64,000 nt of DNA from Myotis daubentonii (GCF_963259705.1 NC_081851.1:9577645-9641644), one strand, 5' to 3'. Positions 35,551-47,375 are shown, counted from the stretch's first letter. Notes: generated by a model not told the origin, from the sequence alone. Program-made: numbers and translations.

Positions 35551-37411
35551 GTATAGAGGGTTTGGAATAGACTAAATTGAGGAATCAGAAACTTGGAAAC
35601 ATTTAATCTAATTTTTAATGCCCAAAGTAACTTCCATAAGACTGCTTAAAACGTTCTTTTAAAAATTCAAGTATCTGCTCATTTCAGTCCCATAATTTCA
35701 AATACAGTTAGAATGTTAAATTGTGAATCTAAGAATAAAATCAATTTATTCTTATAGACTTACTCCTTTTAAGAATCTAAAACCCATTCTTCATTAATAT
35801 ATATATTGAAAACATATACAAAGCCGGAAATACAACATTGAACTGTTTAAGATGTATCTCCAGAATCATGTTCACACAAAACCACTTCTCTTACAACAAA
35901 CTTCTGCTCAGTGGTGCAATGATCTTGGCCATCCTTGGGCTTGGGGTAACTTAAGCGTTACTTACCAAGAAACACAACATAACATGTGGCTATGAATGAA
36001 TGAAGAATGAATGAAAGCTTGTGTTTAAACAATTGATTTAGAAATTCAAAATTATTTTGAAGTATGCTATTTTCACAAAGATTGGAAGATTGTAAAGGAT
36101 TAAAGTGCTTTTATTTCTGATGAGTGAGTCAAATCTACTTGGTTTTAATGAACAATCATCAGTTCAAAGAGTTCGGGACAAATAAAAGCACATGCAAGCC
36201 ATAGAAATCTTTAAACCCATTTCACTGCTTTCACAATAAACAAGATAACACATTTTAAAAAGCAAGATTATGGGACGTCAACAGAACGTTTTGGAGCACC
36301 AGTGATTTCGGGAGAAGCTGGGTTTATAGAGGCAGCTGAGCAGGGCTGCTGCTTCTTGAGTGGAGAGGTGCAGTGTTGCAGAAGTAATGCTCGCACTTCC
36401 AGTGGAAGGAACTAATGAGTCGTTCTGAAGACCCTCATTACCGGCGGTTTCACGTAATGGCTCCATGAAAAGATGCATCAAGGGCAACAGACTTTATGAC
36501 CAATAAGAGAGTGGGGAAATAATGAGGTAAACTTGCCCAATCTTTAGGCAGATAAAATCCCAATAAAGCACAGTAGGGGGTGAATGTTTGGGGTTGAATG
36601 TTCCTGGATTCAGGTGCTAAAGGTTTTCTAAAGCTTGATAGAAACCAGGAAATGGCAGAGAGAGAGAGAGAGAGAGCCCACCAGTAATGCAATTTTATTT
36701 CTCATAAAAGCATGTTTCACTGTTCTTGTCACACACTTGTTTAGACATTATTGAGTGTTATGTTTCTGTAAAACATTTCAAAGGTTGATAGAAGTTGTAC
36801 ATTTCACGAATTATGAAATAGTACACTGTGCACTCTCTAATAACAGATGTAATAAATGTATTTTGACGCTCATTTAAGAATAGTGTTTCTTCTCTTATAA
36901 AGATGTGGGGTGGAGAAACCTGAGACATACATAACTGTTCTCATCCATATACTAGTAGAGCCCAAAATCCACTCTGAGCGGAGAAAGATGAAGTGACACA
37001 TCAAGCTGTGTATATCAGGGAGGACCTGGTTTTAAAATCCCAAACCCATCCCGATTAATCACACTGTCACTTCCACCTCAGCTCCCTCTGAGGATGAGGG
37101 GTGTCTCTACACAAGCCCTCCCTCGTCTCCTCCCACTTGCGATGGTGTTAGAGCTCGTCCTGGTGTTTCACCTACCCTGCCCTGCTGCCCTGTAACAAGC
37201 CTATTCCTTCTTGTTTGTCCCCATTGGCTAATGAGAATAATTGATCCCGATCCTCTTTACAACATCCTTTTATGTGGGAGTGAAATAGTGAGTATGTCTC
37301 CCTCGGGTCTTCTTTCCTATAGACTGAATGTGTCCAGTTCCCTTACCCTTTTCTCAGGGGTCACATTTTCTAAACCTTTTATCCTGCCGCTGCCCCCCTC
37401 AGACACCCTCC
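35551..37411. other. Single-copy DNA, no gene seen
   Basis: Mostly AT-rich. A short (GA)n run lies at about 36657-36676. No exon or firm repeat is visible. Confidence 0.5.
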
Positions 37412-37622
37412 CAGTGGTCGGCAAACTCATTAGTCAACAGAGCCAAATATCAACAGTACAACAGTTGAAATTTCTTTTGAGAGCCAAATTTTTAAACTTA
37501 AACTATATAGGCAGGTACATTGTTATTAACTTAATTAGGGTACTCCTAAGGCTTAGGAAGAGCCACACTCAAGGGGCCAAAGAGCCCCATGTGGCTTGCG
37601 AGCCGCAGTTTGCCAACCACGG
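37412..37622. mobile_element. Non-autonomous hAT transposon, third family, about 211 bp
   Basis: The termini CAGTGGTCGGCAAACT and (complement of right end) CCGTGGTTGGCAAACT are inverted. Internal landmarks are GAGAGCCAAATTTTTAAACT and AAAGAGCCCCATGTGGCTTG. The 8-bp flanks do not match clearly, so it is older or damaged. It differs in body from the 6516/33232 family and from the SPIN-like one. Confidence 0.8.
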
Positions 37623-40600
37623 CTCTACCCTGTTCTGTCTGTGAGAAGCAGGATGCCCTCACAGGGTTCCGAATGGAGCCTCTGCAGCTCGAGTCAGACG
37701 AAGGGAGTCATCACCCAGCCTGCTTCCAACACGAACCCCTCTTAACAGGAGCCGTCGAAGGGCATTCTTGGCAGACGGTCCTGTCTGCTGGCACCTCATT
37801 ATGGCCTCCACACAGCCCTTCCACGCAGAGAGGGAATGGGATTGCTTTTTCTCTGACGAATCTTCAGACTCTTCTAAACAGGGAGCTATTTGCTGATGTC
37901 TTTTCATTAACTGGACCCTTATTTTGATAGCATGTTTCTTCAAACAACCCTCTTGTGTTGAGTTCCAAACTTTTGTTTTCCGAATTACATATTAAAGCCA
38001 ACTTATCTGAGGTGACTTCTTAAAAAAAGAAACTTCTTTTAGTGTAGTTTTAGGGCCCATCCAAGTGCACAGAGGAACCCCCCCCCCCCCTTACCTCAGC
38101 CTCCCTGGCTAGGCACACCCACCAGAGTGGTGCACTTGTTACAACCATAACCCTACAGTGACGCATCCTTATCAACCCAAGTCTCTACTTCACCGTAGGG
38201 TCGCCCTCGGTGCTGTACTGTCTGTGGCTTTGGACAAATGTGTGATGAGATAAATCACCGTGTGGAATTATACAGAGAAGATTCACTGTTCTAACGTCTG
38301 TGCGGCCTCCTCTCCCTCCCTCCCCTCTAACTCCTGGCCGCCACAGATTTAAAATGAGTTTTGCCTTTTACAGAATGTGGTAGAGCTGGATTCATGGAGT
38401 GTGTAGTCTTCTCAGACTGTGGCGTGCCCTCAGTGTGGGTCCATCGCTAGGGAGAGGGGTAGAGGTCCACGCACAGAGACCTGCGGTTCCTTCCCAGCTC
38501 CCCCCGCCCCAGTTCCTTCCCCGGAGGAATTCTGCGGGTCTCTCCCATGTGTCCCAGTGTGATGCCCGTAGATTTTAATTCTGAAGTCTCAGAAATAAAG
38601 GCCAAATCTCTCATCATCAACCTTAACACTTTATGATCTTTCAATAGACCTACTTTTAAACACCAAGACAAAAGGGCCAAAATACATTTTCTCTTTCTTT
38701 TACAGGAAATGTGTAATGTGCTTTAAAAGTACCGGTGCTTATCACTTTAACAAGCCTCACGTCCTTCCCGCGGAGACCCGGACAGCATGAGACAGAGGCC
38801 GGCACCCCGTGCAGTGTCCATTCGGAATTCCTGACCCACAAAACCTGGGACCATAATGACATGGCTATTTTCAAGGGCTCAGCTTTGTAAGGGTTTGCTG
38901 TGCAGCCAGAGATAACTAAGAATGTTCCTGACAGTTTTAAAGGGTGTCATTCTGGGCAAGATGAAGAGAAGTTGAAGCTTAGTTTTTGGCTGTAGCTGGT
39001 AGGACTTGGTCCAACTGTCATAGTCCTAACCAGAGGGGCAAGACCACACCTTAATAAATATGTCACCCTTTGACTCCTCTGAATATCTGAGAAATTATTC
39101 CTAAGACCTGAAATCAAACAAAAAACCCCACGCAAACTGCAGCAGCCGAAAACATAGTTCCTTTATAAAGAATATAAAGGAATTATTCCTTTCAACAGTT
39201 GACACTTCAAGATAATTTAAATACCCATCTCATTTTCTGAAAGCTTTCTTCCAGGAGTTTGAATGTTAGCATTTTGTTACAGCATTTCTCACTCATGAAA
39301 GATGCGTGGATTCAGACCACCATCCATTAATCATTCTATTTTTTCTAGCGGGAATGGCTGCCGTTGACACAATGTAATTAGCGCGCAAACACAGAACAAA
39401 GTGCACACCTAAGTGACAACAGGCTGACTCTGCCGTTGCCAAGTTCCCTCTCGGAAAGCTGCCCTGTGTAACTTCTTAATATCGTAAAGACAGGATGGAA
39501 AGTCATCCAGTCAAGATGCTCCTCGTCAGAGGCTAACTTCCTGCCCCTTTCTCCTAGAGTCCGCAGCGCGAGCCACTGCTCCCGGCAGGGCTGAGGGACA
39601 GCTCCCGTTCCAGTCTCTTGTCACATCAGATGATTCATCAGAACAATCTCTTCTCTCTCTTTTCTTTAGGAAGGAAAGTGTGACAGGAAGCAAGGCGATG
39701 TGTGAAAGGTCTTGTCCTCTCTGTTTGGTTTGTGTGCAGTGGGCTTTTGGTTTTCTAAGCAATGGGATCTCTTCTCCCCTTTCTTTCTTTCTTTCTTTCT
39801 TTTTCTTTCTTTTTTCAGATGTTTGTGTTCAGTGCATCCACATAACTGATCTAAATGCCAGCAGAGCTCCCAGCTGTGCGGCAGCGGCCCGGGCACCCTC
39901 CTCCTGGACGCCGAGATTGCGCCATTTCATTTTGGAAATGACATTTCTTCCCAGTCTTCCTGGACAGCCATTCATGTCAGTCATCCGGGAACTCCCTCTG
40001 CCCGTAGCAATGTCAATGGGCTTGAATTTTCTATTAACGCTGGGGTGAGAGGGCTATCTCTCTGACTCCTGTAGCAAAAAGTTTACTTCCCAAGGAATTT
40101 TCCTTGTGATCTAGACCTCATCTAACCTGCCTTTTATACTCTCAAAGCAAAAGGAAAACCTCTGCCCAGTGTTATATTGCCTGAAAGCATGGGTCTGGCG
40201 GACTTACACCATTTTGGACTCCTGTGATCTTATTGCAGAAAAGCTCAGTTAAACTGGGGGGATAAACGCAACTGGGGCCCCATGAAGTGACCGTGGTGTG
40301 TCGCAGATGTGGAGATGCACCTGTAAGATAGTCCTAACTCTACAAGTTCCGAAAACACCATGCGTGTATGAATAACGTCTCTCTTTATTAATATTACTGT
40401 AACGTTTTCATAATATGTGTATTCATTTCAAGAAAATATAGATTTCACTTCTTGTTTACCACCCCTTCCCCTGCCAAATGCATAATTGGGAGTGTGTGTG
40501 TCATCCAGACAAATTGAACATTGGTGTCTGACAGACACAGGTAAGACTGAAATAAATATGTCATCTTAAAAGTTCTTACAGAATTTCCTGCCCTCCACGT

Positions 40601-40799
40601 CACTTAAATATGTGGATAGCCTGAGAACAGTTTTATTTTACAAATTCTCTGCAAATTCGACTGGAATTGTTAAGGAGACAATGTCCCAGGACAGGTGGTG
40701 AGGTGTGGTTAGAAGGTGAATGGCGGGCTCTGTTCACAAAGCCACGTTTCGCTGCCCCAGGGGACGGATGACTGTTAAAGCGATGCTATTGCTCTGTTC
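37623..40799. other. Single-copy DNA with possible conserved non-coding segment
   Basis: No gene is seen. A (CTTT)n-rich tract lies at about 39780-39815 and a C10 run at about 38080-38090. The stretch 39330-39480 (AATGGCTGCCGTTGACACAA, GTAATTAGCGCGCAAACACA) has balanced composition, retains CpGs and looks like conserved non-coding DNA rather than decayed repeat. Confidence 0.4.
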
Positions 40800-41275
40800 T
40801 GTGTGTGCTGTGTGTGTATTCTGTGTGTACTATGTCTGTATTCTGAGTGTGTGCATGCTGTGTGTGTGCTGTGTGTGTATTCTGTGTGTGCTGTGTGTGT
40901 ATTATGTATGTGCTGTGTGTAATGTGTGTTGTGTGTATTATGTGTATGCTGTGCATGTATTATATGTGTGCTGTGTGATGCTGTGTGTGTATTCTGTGTG
41001 TGTATTCTGTGTGTGTATTATGTGTGCTGTGTGGCGTTGTGTGTGTATTCTGTGTGTACTGTGTGTGTATTCTGTGTGTGCTATTTGTGTGCTGTGTGTG
41101 TGTGTTCTGTGTGTGTATTCTCTGTGTGTATTCTGTGTGGTGCTGTGTGTGTATTCTGTGTGTGCTGTGTGGTGCTGTGTGTGTATTCTGTGTGGTGCTG
41201 TGTGTGTATTCTGTGTGTGCTGTGTGGTGCTGTGTGTGTATTCTGTGTGTGCTGTGTGGTGCTGTGTGTGTACAT
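40800..41275. repeat. TG-rich minisatellite with higher-order units
   Basis: Nearly 480 bp are built from TGTGTG, TATTCTGTGTG, GCTGTGTG and GTGGTGC modules. In the right third these form a roughly 32-bp higher-order unit repeated several times. The composition lacks stop codons in several frames. That explains the Cys/Val/Tyr-rich frames on the plus strand (up to 266 codons, 40720-41520) and the His/Thr-rich ones on the minus strand. None is a gene. Confidence 0.95.
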
Positions 41276-41363
41276 GCCTGTGTGCGCTCAAAACATTTAA
41301 ACTCGGGCAAAGCTTTGGCAATGTCGATCTCACTCAACTCTATTCTCTCTTGAAAAGGGGAAT

Positions 41364-41505
41364 ATTCAGCCACCTGCATGGCTCAGTGGCTGAACGTGGA
41401 CCTCTGCACCAGGAAGACCTGGTCCGATTCCTGGTCAGGGCATCAGTATTCTCCCTCCCTATCCTCTCCCCCCCTCTCTCTAAAATCAGTGACAAGATCT
41501 TTAAA
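41364..41505 (+). mobile_element. Short, diverged Ves SINE, plus strand
   Basis: The head CATGGCTCAGTGGCTGAACG retains the A box. GGTCCGATTCCTGGTCAGGG retains the B box. The middle block is deleted and the CTCTCTCTAAAATCAGTGA tail follows directly. Confidence 0.8.
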
Positions 41506-42514
41506 AGGAGAAGACACTGAGGATGAAATCTTCCTGAGCCCCACTCCTTTGAAACTGCTCCGTCCGCCGCCTCGTTCTGGAACAGGCCCTGCGTGTCCCC
41601 GCGGACGCTGGCGCCAGGTTGGTTATTCAGTGTTTGATTTGCCTGTTAAGTGTTTTGGTTTGGGAGTTTGGTAAAATCAAAATCTTACCTTCCCCTCATA
41701 GTTAGGCATCCTTCAAGAATGAAGACACAGGAGACAGAAATGAACGTGTCTGATTTAAAAACGCGCTGTAGGTGTGCACCGGCCGGCTGCAGCTTGTCCG
41801 CTCACCCCAGTCAGGACAGGCCAAGTGCGTGGGGCCTCTGCTCCTGAGACAGCTGCACAGAGCTGCCTGCGGCCCGTGTTCCCCACTCGCGTGCGCAGGA
41901 AGCCACTCTTCCCGGCCGGGAAGGAGGGAAGAAGACAGGCCCATCAGCTGGAAATGTTTCTACTGTATCATTCTCTCCTGGAAAGTGAAGCAAAAGCGTC
42001 CTTCTTTCTGGCTAGTTTCCTCCTAGCACTGAAGTCACAAACGTCACGGGGGAACAGAGTCTGGATGGAAACGGTGCGTGTCCTATGCTCGCACGGCGCC
42101 TGCTCCCTGGGACCGGTGCCTCCTTCATTGTTGCTCTCACAGGTGACAGCACCCGCACATTCCAACGGCAAGGTGTCCTCCATAAAATCAAGTCATCTCC
42201 ACGGCCCTTTACAACGATGTGAAATGAGTCAGAGACAGCTAACGTGCCTTCGCAGAGCAGGGACAGAGCCACGCCGGCAGTGTGCGCCCTCCCAGGGCTT
42301 CTGCCCTCGTCCTCCCCTTGATTCACTGCCTCACAGGCCATCGAGCACACACCGTTCCTGTTACATTGAGCAAGTCAATGTACTATAACGTGCAGAGGGA
42401 CCTGTCCTGGGCAGTGCACCCAGGTGTTTATGGGGTGACTGCAGAGGAAGTCTGTGCTCAGCTATGATGACGGCCTCAGGCGGGAGGCTGATCCAGTAAA
42501 CATGACGAATAGTT
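41506..42514. other. GC-richer single-copy DNA, no gene supported
   Basis: The plus strand is open for 204 codons at 41774-42388, the longest non-repeat frame in the window, but overlapping frames on both strands are also open and no domain is recognised. CpGs are moderately frequent at 42050-42300. I find no splice-site or codon-bias argument for a gene. Confidence 0.4.
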
Positions 42515-42720
42515 TCGCTCCCACCAACAATGTGCCAAACACGTACTGACTCCATCACATGACAGCAAACCTCTGGTCATCACAAATGCCTTATAAGAAA
42601 AATGTCATTGTCCTTATCCTACAGACACACCAACTGCGTCTCCCAGAATGGACGTGATTTCTTACAGGGGCACGAGCAGTAAGTAGGTGGCAGCTGGTTT
42701 GAGCCTATGCCTTTGTAATA
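42515..42720 (+). repeat. MIR SINE
   Basis: MIR landmarks in order: AACAATGTGCCAAACACGTA, the core TGTCATTGTCCTTATCCTAC plus AGAC, and AGCAGTAAGTAGGTGGCAGC followed by TGGTTTGAGCCTATGCC. Old and diverged but easily recognised. Confidence 0.8.
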
Positions 42721-43439
42721 CAAAATCAAGATTTAGTTTTTCTTTTGCACCAAAACTGCCTTCATTCAAAGGAGAAAATACTCAGAGGTTTGGGGTGTCT
42801 TTTTTTTTTTGTCTCATGTTCATTCAATATGCATTATGCCTTTACGATAAACTGGGCACTGGGCATGGCCTGGAGAAAAGGAGTGTACCTGACAATTACA
42901 ACACTGAACACAGTACGTCCTGGGGCGGGGTAAGGACAGGCATGCGTAGTGAGGCACCTACGGAGAGGTGTCAGCTGTGTGAGGGCTGCTGGTATCCTGA
43001 AAAGGCATCCTGGCTGAGGGAAGGGGAAGCGGGATTCACCAAGAGGGAGGGTCTGGGAACAGGGGGTGGGAAGTGAGGGCCGGCACCAGCACAGGGGAGC
43101 GGAGTGAAGAAGGGTGAGGAGCTTTGAGTTGCGTGGAGAACTGGAGGCCGCTCAGCGGAGCCAGAGCCAGGCAGCAGCAGGGGTGCCATAGGGAGACCCA
43201 AGGCTGGAGCGGCGAGGAGGGTCCACTCTGTCTGTAGCTCAGGAGGATCTCTGGACTTAGCCTGAAGGTGAGGGAAAACCACAGAGTGGGTGAGCTTATG
43301 CAGGTTGCAATGGCTGTGACCTGAAACCTGGAGGCAGAGGGGAAGGTGGGGCTGTTACTGGCAGAGATCTTTGGTGAGAGCTGGTGCTAAAAACGCATAT
43401 ATCTTCACTGTCATATGAACCTTTTCACCACAAAGATGT
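42721..43439. other. Single-copy DNA, no gene seen
   Basis: The GC-rich part 43000-43260 is open on both strands without a recognised domain. Confidence 0.5.
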
Positions 43440-43930
43440 ATACCCAGCTGGCCCTTTAATCGGGGTCAAATTGCTGTCCGTACAAATGAGCGCTAACAAA
43501 AGGGGTCATAAACAAGTGCAGTCAAATCAAGTTTAGATTCGTGTAAATCACATGGAAGGTTTTTTGAAGTTGATTAGCACCTGATAGCACCAAATAATGG
43601 ATCCCTTCGGTAGTTGGAGAATAATGATGCTTTTAAAGAGACATTGGGCCTTAAGTTGGAAAGGCCCTTTTATTGGAAGATTGTCATTTCATACCTCTCG
43701 GATAATTTTTATTTATTTTGGAACTCTTAATTCCAGCTTTCTAAATCTAGTCTGGGATATGGACATTGCTTGGACATCACAGATCTTTTGTAAAGGTGTT
43801 TTAGTCAAACAAAATCCCAGGCAAATTCTATCTCATTCCATGGCTTCCACCACAGCCTTGATTGAAGCTACCTTCTGTCTGGATTTCCCCTTGATAGGTT
43901 TTCAATTGGTAAAGTGACCCTTAACTATAG
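43440..43930. promoter_or_regulatory. Candidate conserved non-coding element
   Basis: The stretch CCTTTAATCGGGGTCAAATT, followed by AATGAGCGCTAACAAAAGGG, GGTCATAAACAAGTG and GATTCGTGTAAATCAC, then GTTGATTAGCACCTGATAGC, keeps CpGs in an AT-rich context. It contains several transcription-factor-like words (homeodomain TAAT/TTAATC, nuclear-receptor GGTCA, forkhead-like ATAAACAA) and no repeat signature. A 106-codon plus frame (43597-43917) has no recognised domain. This is inference from texture; cross-species alignment is needed. Confidence 0.4.
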
Positions 43931-44389
43931 TTGCCAAAGAATTCCCTGGTTCCTCAAAGCAATGGAGAAATCCTATACCAGTAGAGTTTTTTGACTAGGC
44001 TTGCGCCCTACCCAGTGCAATACTTAGGTAGCTGTGTTTTCTCTGGACTTAAAAGGGCACTTTTCAAAATGCTAATGATCTAAATAACATCCAAACGAGA
44101 GGTGTGGCTGTAAAGGCAAGATGCTGTCCATTGTCCCACTGCAGGCTGTCCTTTCAGTGCCAGGGAACAGCAGCTGCATACCTTTAGTCCATGATGCAGA
44201 TGTTTTAAGGGGTTTGAGTAGCCATAAATTAGAAAAAATATGATCTATTTTTGTGTATTCATTTGGTTATAGTATCTGAAAACTTAAGTACATTACTTAT
44301 GAAATTAGCACCTCCAAACTGAAGCTCAGCAAGAAAACCGTGATTTCTATAGCAAGAATAAAAAGGAACAATTCTGAGAAGGGACTAAT

Positions 44390-45046
44390 AGGTTGGTCAG
44401 TTTTGCACCTAGACTCTGGTGACTCTGCCCTATCCTCTCTCCTCGGTATCCCAGGCTCCTCAGCAGGCCATGGAGGAATACCTTAGGTGGCCCCAATGTT
44501 TGGGATCTATTTCAGTGAAGAAGGGGAGAGAAGCTGCTTTGGGGTTGTCATGTTATAACTTCTCAAGGTGAGATTTCAGACACACATTTATGTATGTTAG
44601 AAATGTATGGAAACATACATTCATTCATTCAATGCTGGGGCTGACTGGCAGACTCTGAGGGGCAGTTGAATGATTACTCTGACCCATATTTCTGTGAAAG
44701 AGAGGGCTAAGGGGCTGCTTGGCTTTAGGAACCAAAACAGCCCTGTTCGCCTGCCTCCTCAAGCTTTTATTGTAACAACAGCTTGAACTAAAATTAACTA
44801 TTAGATACTATCAGTAGGGTAAGTATCCTTGAGAAGACACATGCATCTGCAGTGTCCTTTAAGCAAGTCTGAAGACTAAGCATAAATATTCCAGTAAAAC
44901 ACCGAGGGGATCAGACTTGTTTGGAAAAGCCAAGGCAGGGGCTTCCACCTTCAGCAAGATTCCCCTAGACTCTAGGGCCTAGAGGCCTCTGACTTGTCAA
45001 AAAGTCCTCCTTACAGACTTTCCAACTAAGTCTCATGCTTCCCACA
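44390..45046 (-). mobile_element. Endogenous class II (ERVK-like) LTR, minus strand
   Basis: On the minus strand the LTR starts TGTGGGAAGCATGAGACTTA at 45046, the usual beta-retroviral LTR opening, and is preceded by a polypurine tract (45047-45062). About 110 bp at its start match the LTR-like block ending at 48051. The far (3') boundary is uncertain, so the left coordinate is approximate. The left part may include host sequence. No viral frame is intact here. Confidence 0.55.
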
Positions 45047-45062
45047 TCTCCCCCTTTTTTAT
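45047..45062 (-). other. Retroviral polypurine tract relic
   Basis: The minus strand reads AAAAAAGGGGGAGA directly before the TGTGGG LTR start. This is the standard arrangement of internal region, polypurine tract and 3' LTR. It therefore orients the endogenous element on the minus strand with its internal part to the right. Confidence 0.6.
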
Positions 45063-45458
45063 TTTCCTGGCTGCAGAAGACTGAAGGAGGCAGGTGAACA
45101 GGCCTGTCTGGTTCCTTTAGCCAGACAGTCCTTTAGCCCTCTCTTTCACAAAAACGTGTATCAGAGTAATCATTCATCCATTGCTCAGGGTCTGCTAGTC
45201 AGCCCCCACAGGTGGTTCCTGTGTGAGGACCAAGGACTGCAATGAGACACGGTGGAAACTTCAAAAATGAAAAGCTGTAAGGCATTGGAGCCCACTTAGG
45301 ATTTCTAAGTTTGAGGGAATTGTTTCTCAGCTAAGGGATTCACTATCTCTGTTATGCTTCTTAAGAATGTGAGTATATTTTCCACTGGAAAAATGAAAGT
45401 GAGAAAAAAAATAGTCTTTTCCTGTATTTGCCTAGGAAGCAAAGGTTTTATATATACG

Positions 45459-46094
45459 CTAGAGGCCCAGTGCATTAAATTCGTGCACGGAAGGGTGTCC
45501 CTCAGTCCAGCCTGTACCCTCTCCAATCCGTGACCCCTCAGGGGGTGTCCAACTGCCAGTTTAGGCACTGTGGGATCAGGCCTAAACCAGCAGTCAGACA
45601 TCCCTTTCTCAATCCAGGACTGGCTCCTAACCACTCATCCGCCTGCCTTCCTAATGCCCCCAACTGAGCTCCCCTGCTGGCCTGGTCACCCCCAACAGCT
45701 CTCCCCTGATGGTCTGGTCACCCCCAACTGCGCTCCCCTGCCACCCTGGTCACCCTCAATGGCTCTCCCTTAATGGCCTGGTAGCCCCCAATGGCTCTCC
45801 CCTGACAGCCTGGTCACCCCCAACTGCCCTCCCTTGCTAGCCTGGTTGCCCCCAATGGCCCTCCCCTGCAGGTTTGATCTCACCCCCAACTACCCTCCCC
45901 TGCCAGCCTGGTCGTCCCTAACACCCTGCCAGCCTGAACTCACCCCTAACTGCTCTCCCCTGCTGACCTGATTGCCCCTAACTGCCTCTGCCTCAGCCCC
46001 TACCACCATGGCCTCATCCAGAAGGAAGTTGGACATCCAGAAGATGGCCAGTTGACCCAGTCTAATTAGCATATTACCCTTTTATCAGTGTAGA
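45459..46094 (-). mobile_element. Non-autonomous Helitron (HeliBat-like), 636 bp, minus strand
   Basis: On the minus strand it starts TCTACACTGATAAAAGGGTA and ends with the hairpin (plus strand GTGCATTAAATTCGTGCAC, imperfect) and CTAG at 45459-45462. The base beyond CTAG is G rather than the expected A, a likely later mutation. The interior holds an array of about 35-40-bp CCCCCAACTG/GCTCTCCCCTG units (45650-45980), homologous to the shorter array in the 23391 copy. It is non-coding. Confidence 0.9.
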
Positions 46095-46322
46095 TAGATT
46101 ATATAGGATAGGATTGCTTAAATGTGGGGGGGAGCTTTTTCAGTAGGAGGAGATGCTCTTGGCAAACAAAAATACATAATCCCTATATCTGGACTGATAG
46201 CCAGCCATATGCACTATACTGCCAAACCGGTTATTTAAAAATTGAACTGCTTTCTTACACCTTACACCAAACAGCTGTTGCCCTTAAAACCCCTCCTCAG
46301 CCCCCACCTTAGGTTCTGCCTT

Positions 46323-46498
46323 CACAGTTCACCGAGATTAGGTTCTGATTGCTCGGTTTTTATGCCAGTCAGTGTCAAAAGCTCTCCCTCCTAGGCAGCC
46401 ATGGACTCCTCACAGTTCACCCAGATTTGGTTCTGATTGTTCGGTTTCTATACCAGTCAGTGTCAAAAGCTCCACCTCCTAGGCAGCCATTGGCTCCT
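46323..46498. repeat. 88-bp direct tandem repeat (two units)
   Basis: CACAGTTCACC at 46323 and again at 46411 begin two units that agree in most positions and both end AGGCAGCCAT-GG-CTCCT. Paired direct repeats of this size resemble the enhancer duplications of retroviral U3 regions. This fits the retrovirus-like setting, but the assignment is inference. Confidence 0.85.
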
Positions 46499-46659
46499 CT
46501 GGGAAATCCAGAATGTCCCCTCCTTCATGTAGGTGCCAGCCCTTCAGTCATGCCCCTGTTCTGCTACCGGGTGTATCTCTGGCCGCTCTGGGAAGCGGCA
46601 CCTCAGGTCTGTGCTGGTGGCAATTGTGAAATCTCATCCCTGACCTAACCTTCTCACAG

Positions 46660-46790
46660 TGTGAGCTCCATGAAGGCAAGCATTTGTCTTATTAATTCTT
46701 AGTTCACTCCTAGACTTTACCTATTTCTCTGCATCTATGCTAGTGCCTCATAGTGACCAATAAACAGTCATTTCAGTCGCCATGGCCACT
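46660..46790 (+). repeat. Possible L2 3' fragment
   Basis: TGTGAGCTCCATGAAGGCAA is the usual L2 3' phrase. TAGTGCCTCATAGTGACCAA and TAAACAGTCATTTCAGTCG fit the following part weakly. Alternatively it is an LTR segment with an AATAAA signal. Confidence 0.4.
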
Positions 46791-47161
46791 GCCGTTTCAT
46801 ATATATAGATTATTAAAATGATTATGTTATGTTAATCAAGAACTTTATTACTTTAAATGAATAGATTATTTAATACTGTTTAATAATAATAATAATAATA
46901 TATAATATTTTAGTCTAACGAATTTGACTACTTCCCAGGGTTTGAATTTTTAAGATTTGCTTTCTCTCCTTTTGAAGGAAAGTTTTGTACTTAAAGTATA
47001 TGGAAAGCTCTGTCAAAGAAGGAAGTACTTATATTCTATTTATATATGCATATTAAATAGATTCTGATATGCTATTAGTTATAATATTGTAGAATATTGT
47101 GTTTTGCAGGACAAGATTCCATGTCATTTGCATTAAAATCAAATCAATAACCATATCATTT

Positions 47162-47375
47162 TAAATATATTTTATTGATTTTTTACAGAGAGGAAGGGAG
47201 AGGGATAGAGAGTTAGAAACATCAATGAGAGAGAAACATCGATCAGCTGCCTCCTGCACACTCCCCACTGGGGCTGTGCCCGCAACCAAGGTACATGCCC
47301 TTGACCAGAATAGAACCTGGGACCCTTGAGTCCACAGGCTGATGCTGTATCCACTGAACCAAACCAGTTAGGGCT
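47162..47375 (-). mobile_element. Ves SINE, minus strand
   Basis: Tail ATATATTTTATTGATTTTTT at the left, then GAGAAACATCGATCAGCTGC, CTCCCCACTGGGG, a B-box complement (AGAATAGAACCTGGGACC) and the head AACCAAACCAGTTAGGGC at about 47357-47374. It is well preserved, so probably young. Confidence 0.95.

Noticed and set aside
40720..41520. 266-codon Cys/Val-rich open frame
   Set aside because: It is translated TG minisatellite. Other frames of the same array are open too.
41774..42388. 204-codon open frame on the plus strand, longest outside repeats
   Set aside because: Several frames on both strands are open at the same place, GC is high, no domain is recognised and no splice or initiation context stands out. 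Chance is the simpler explanation.
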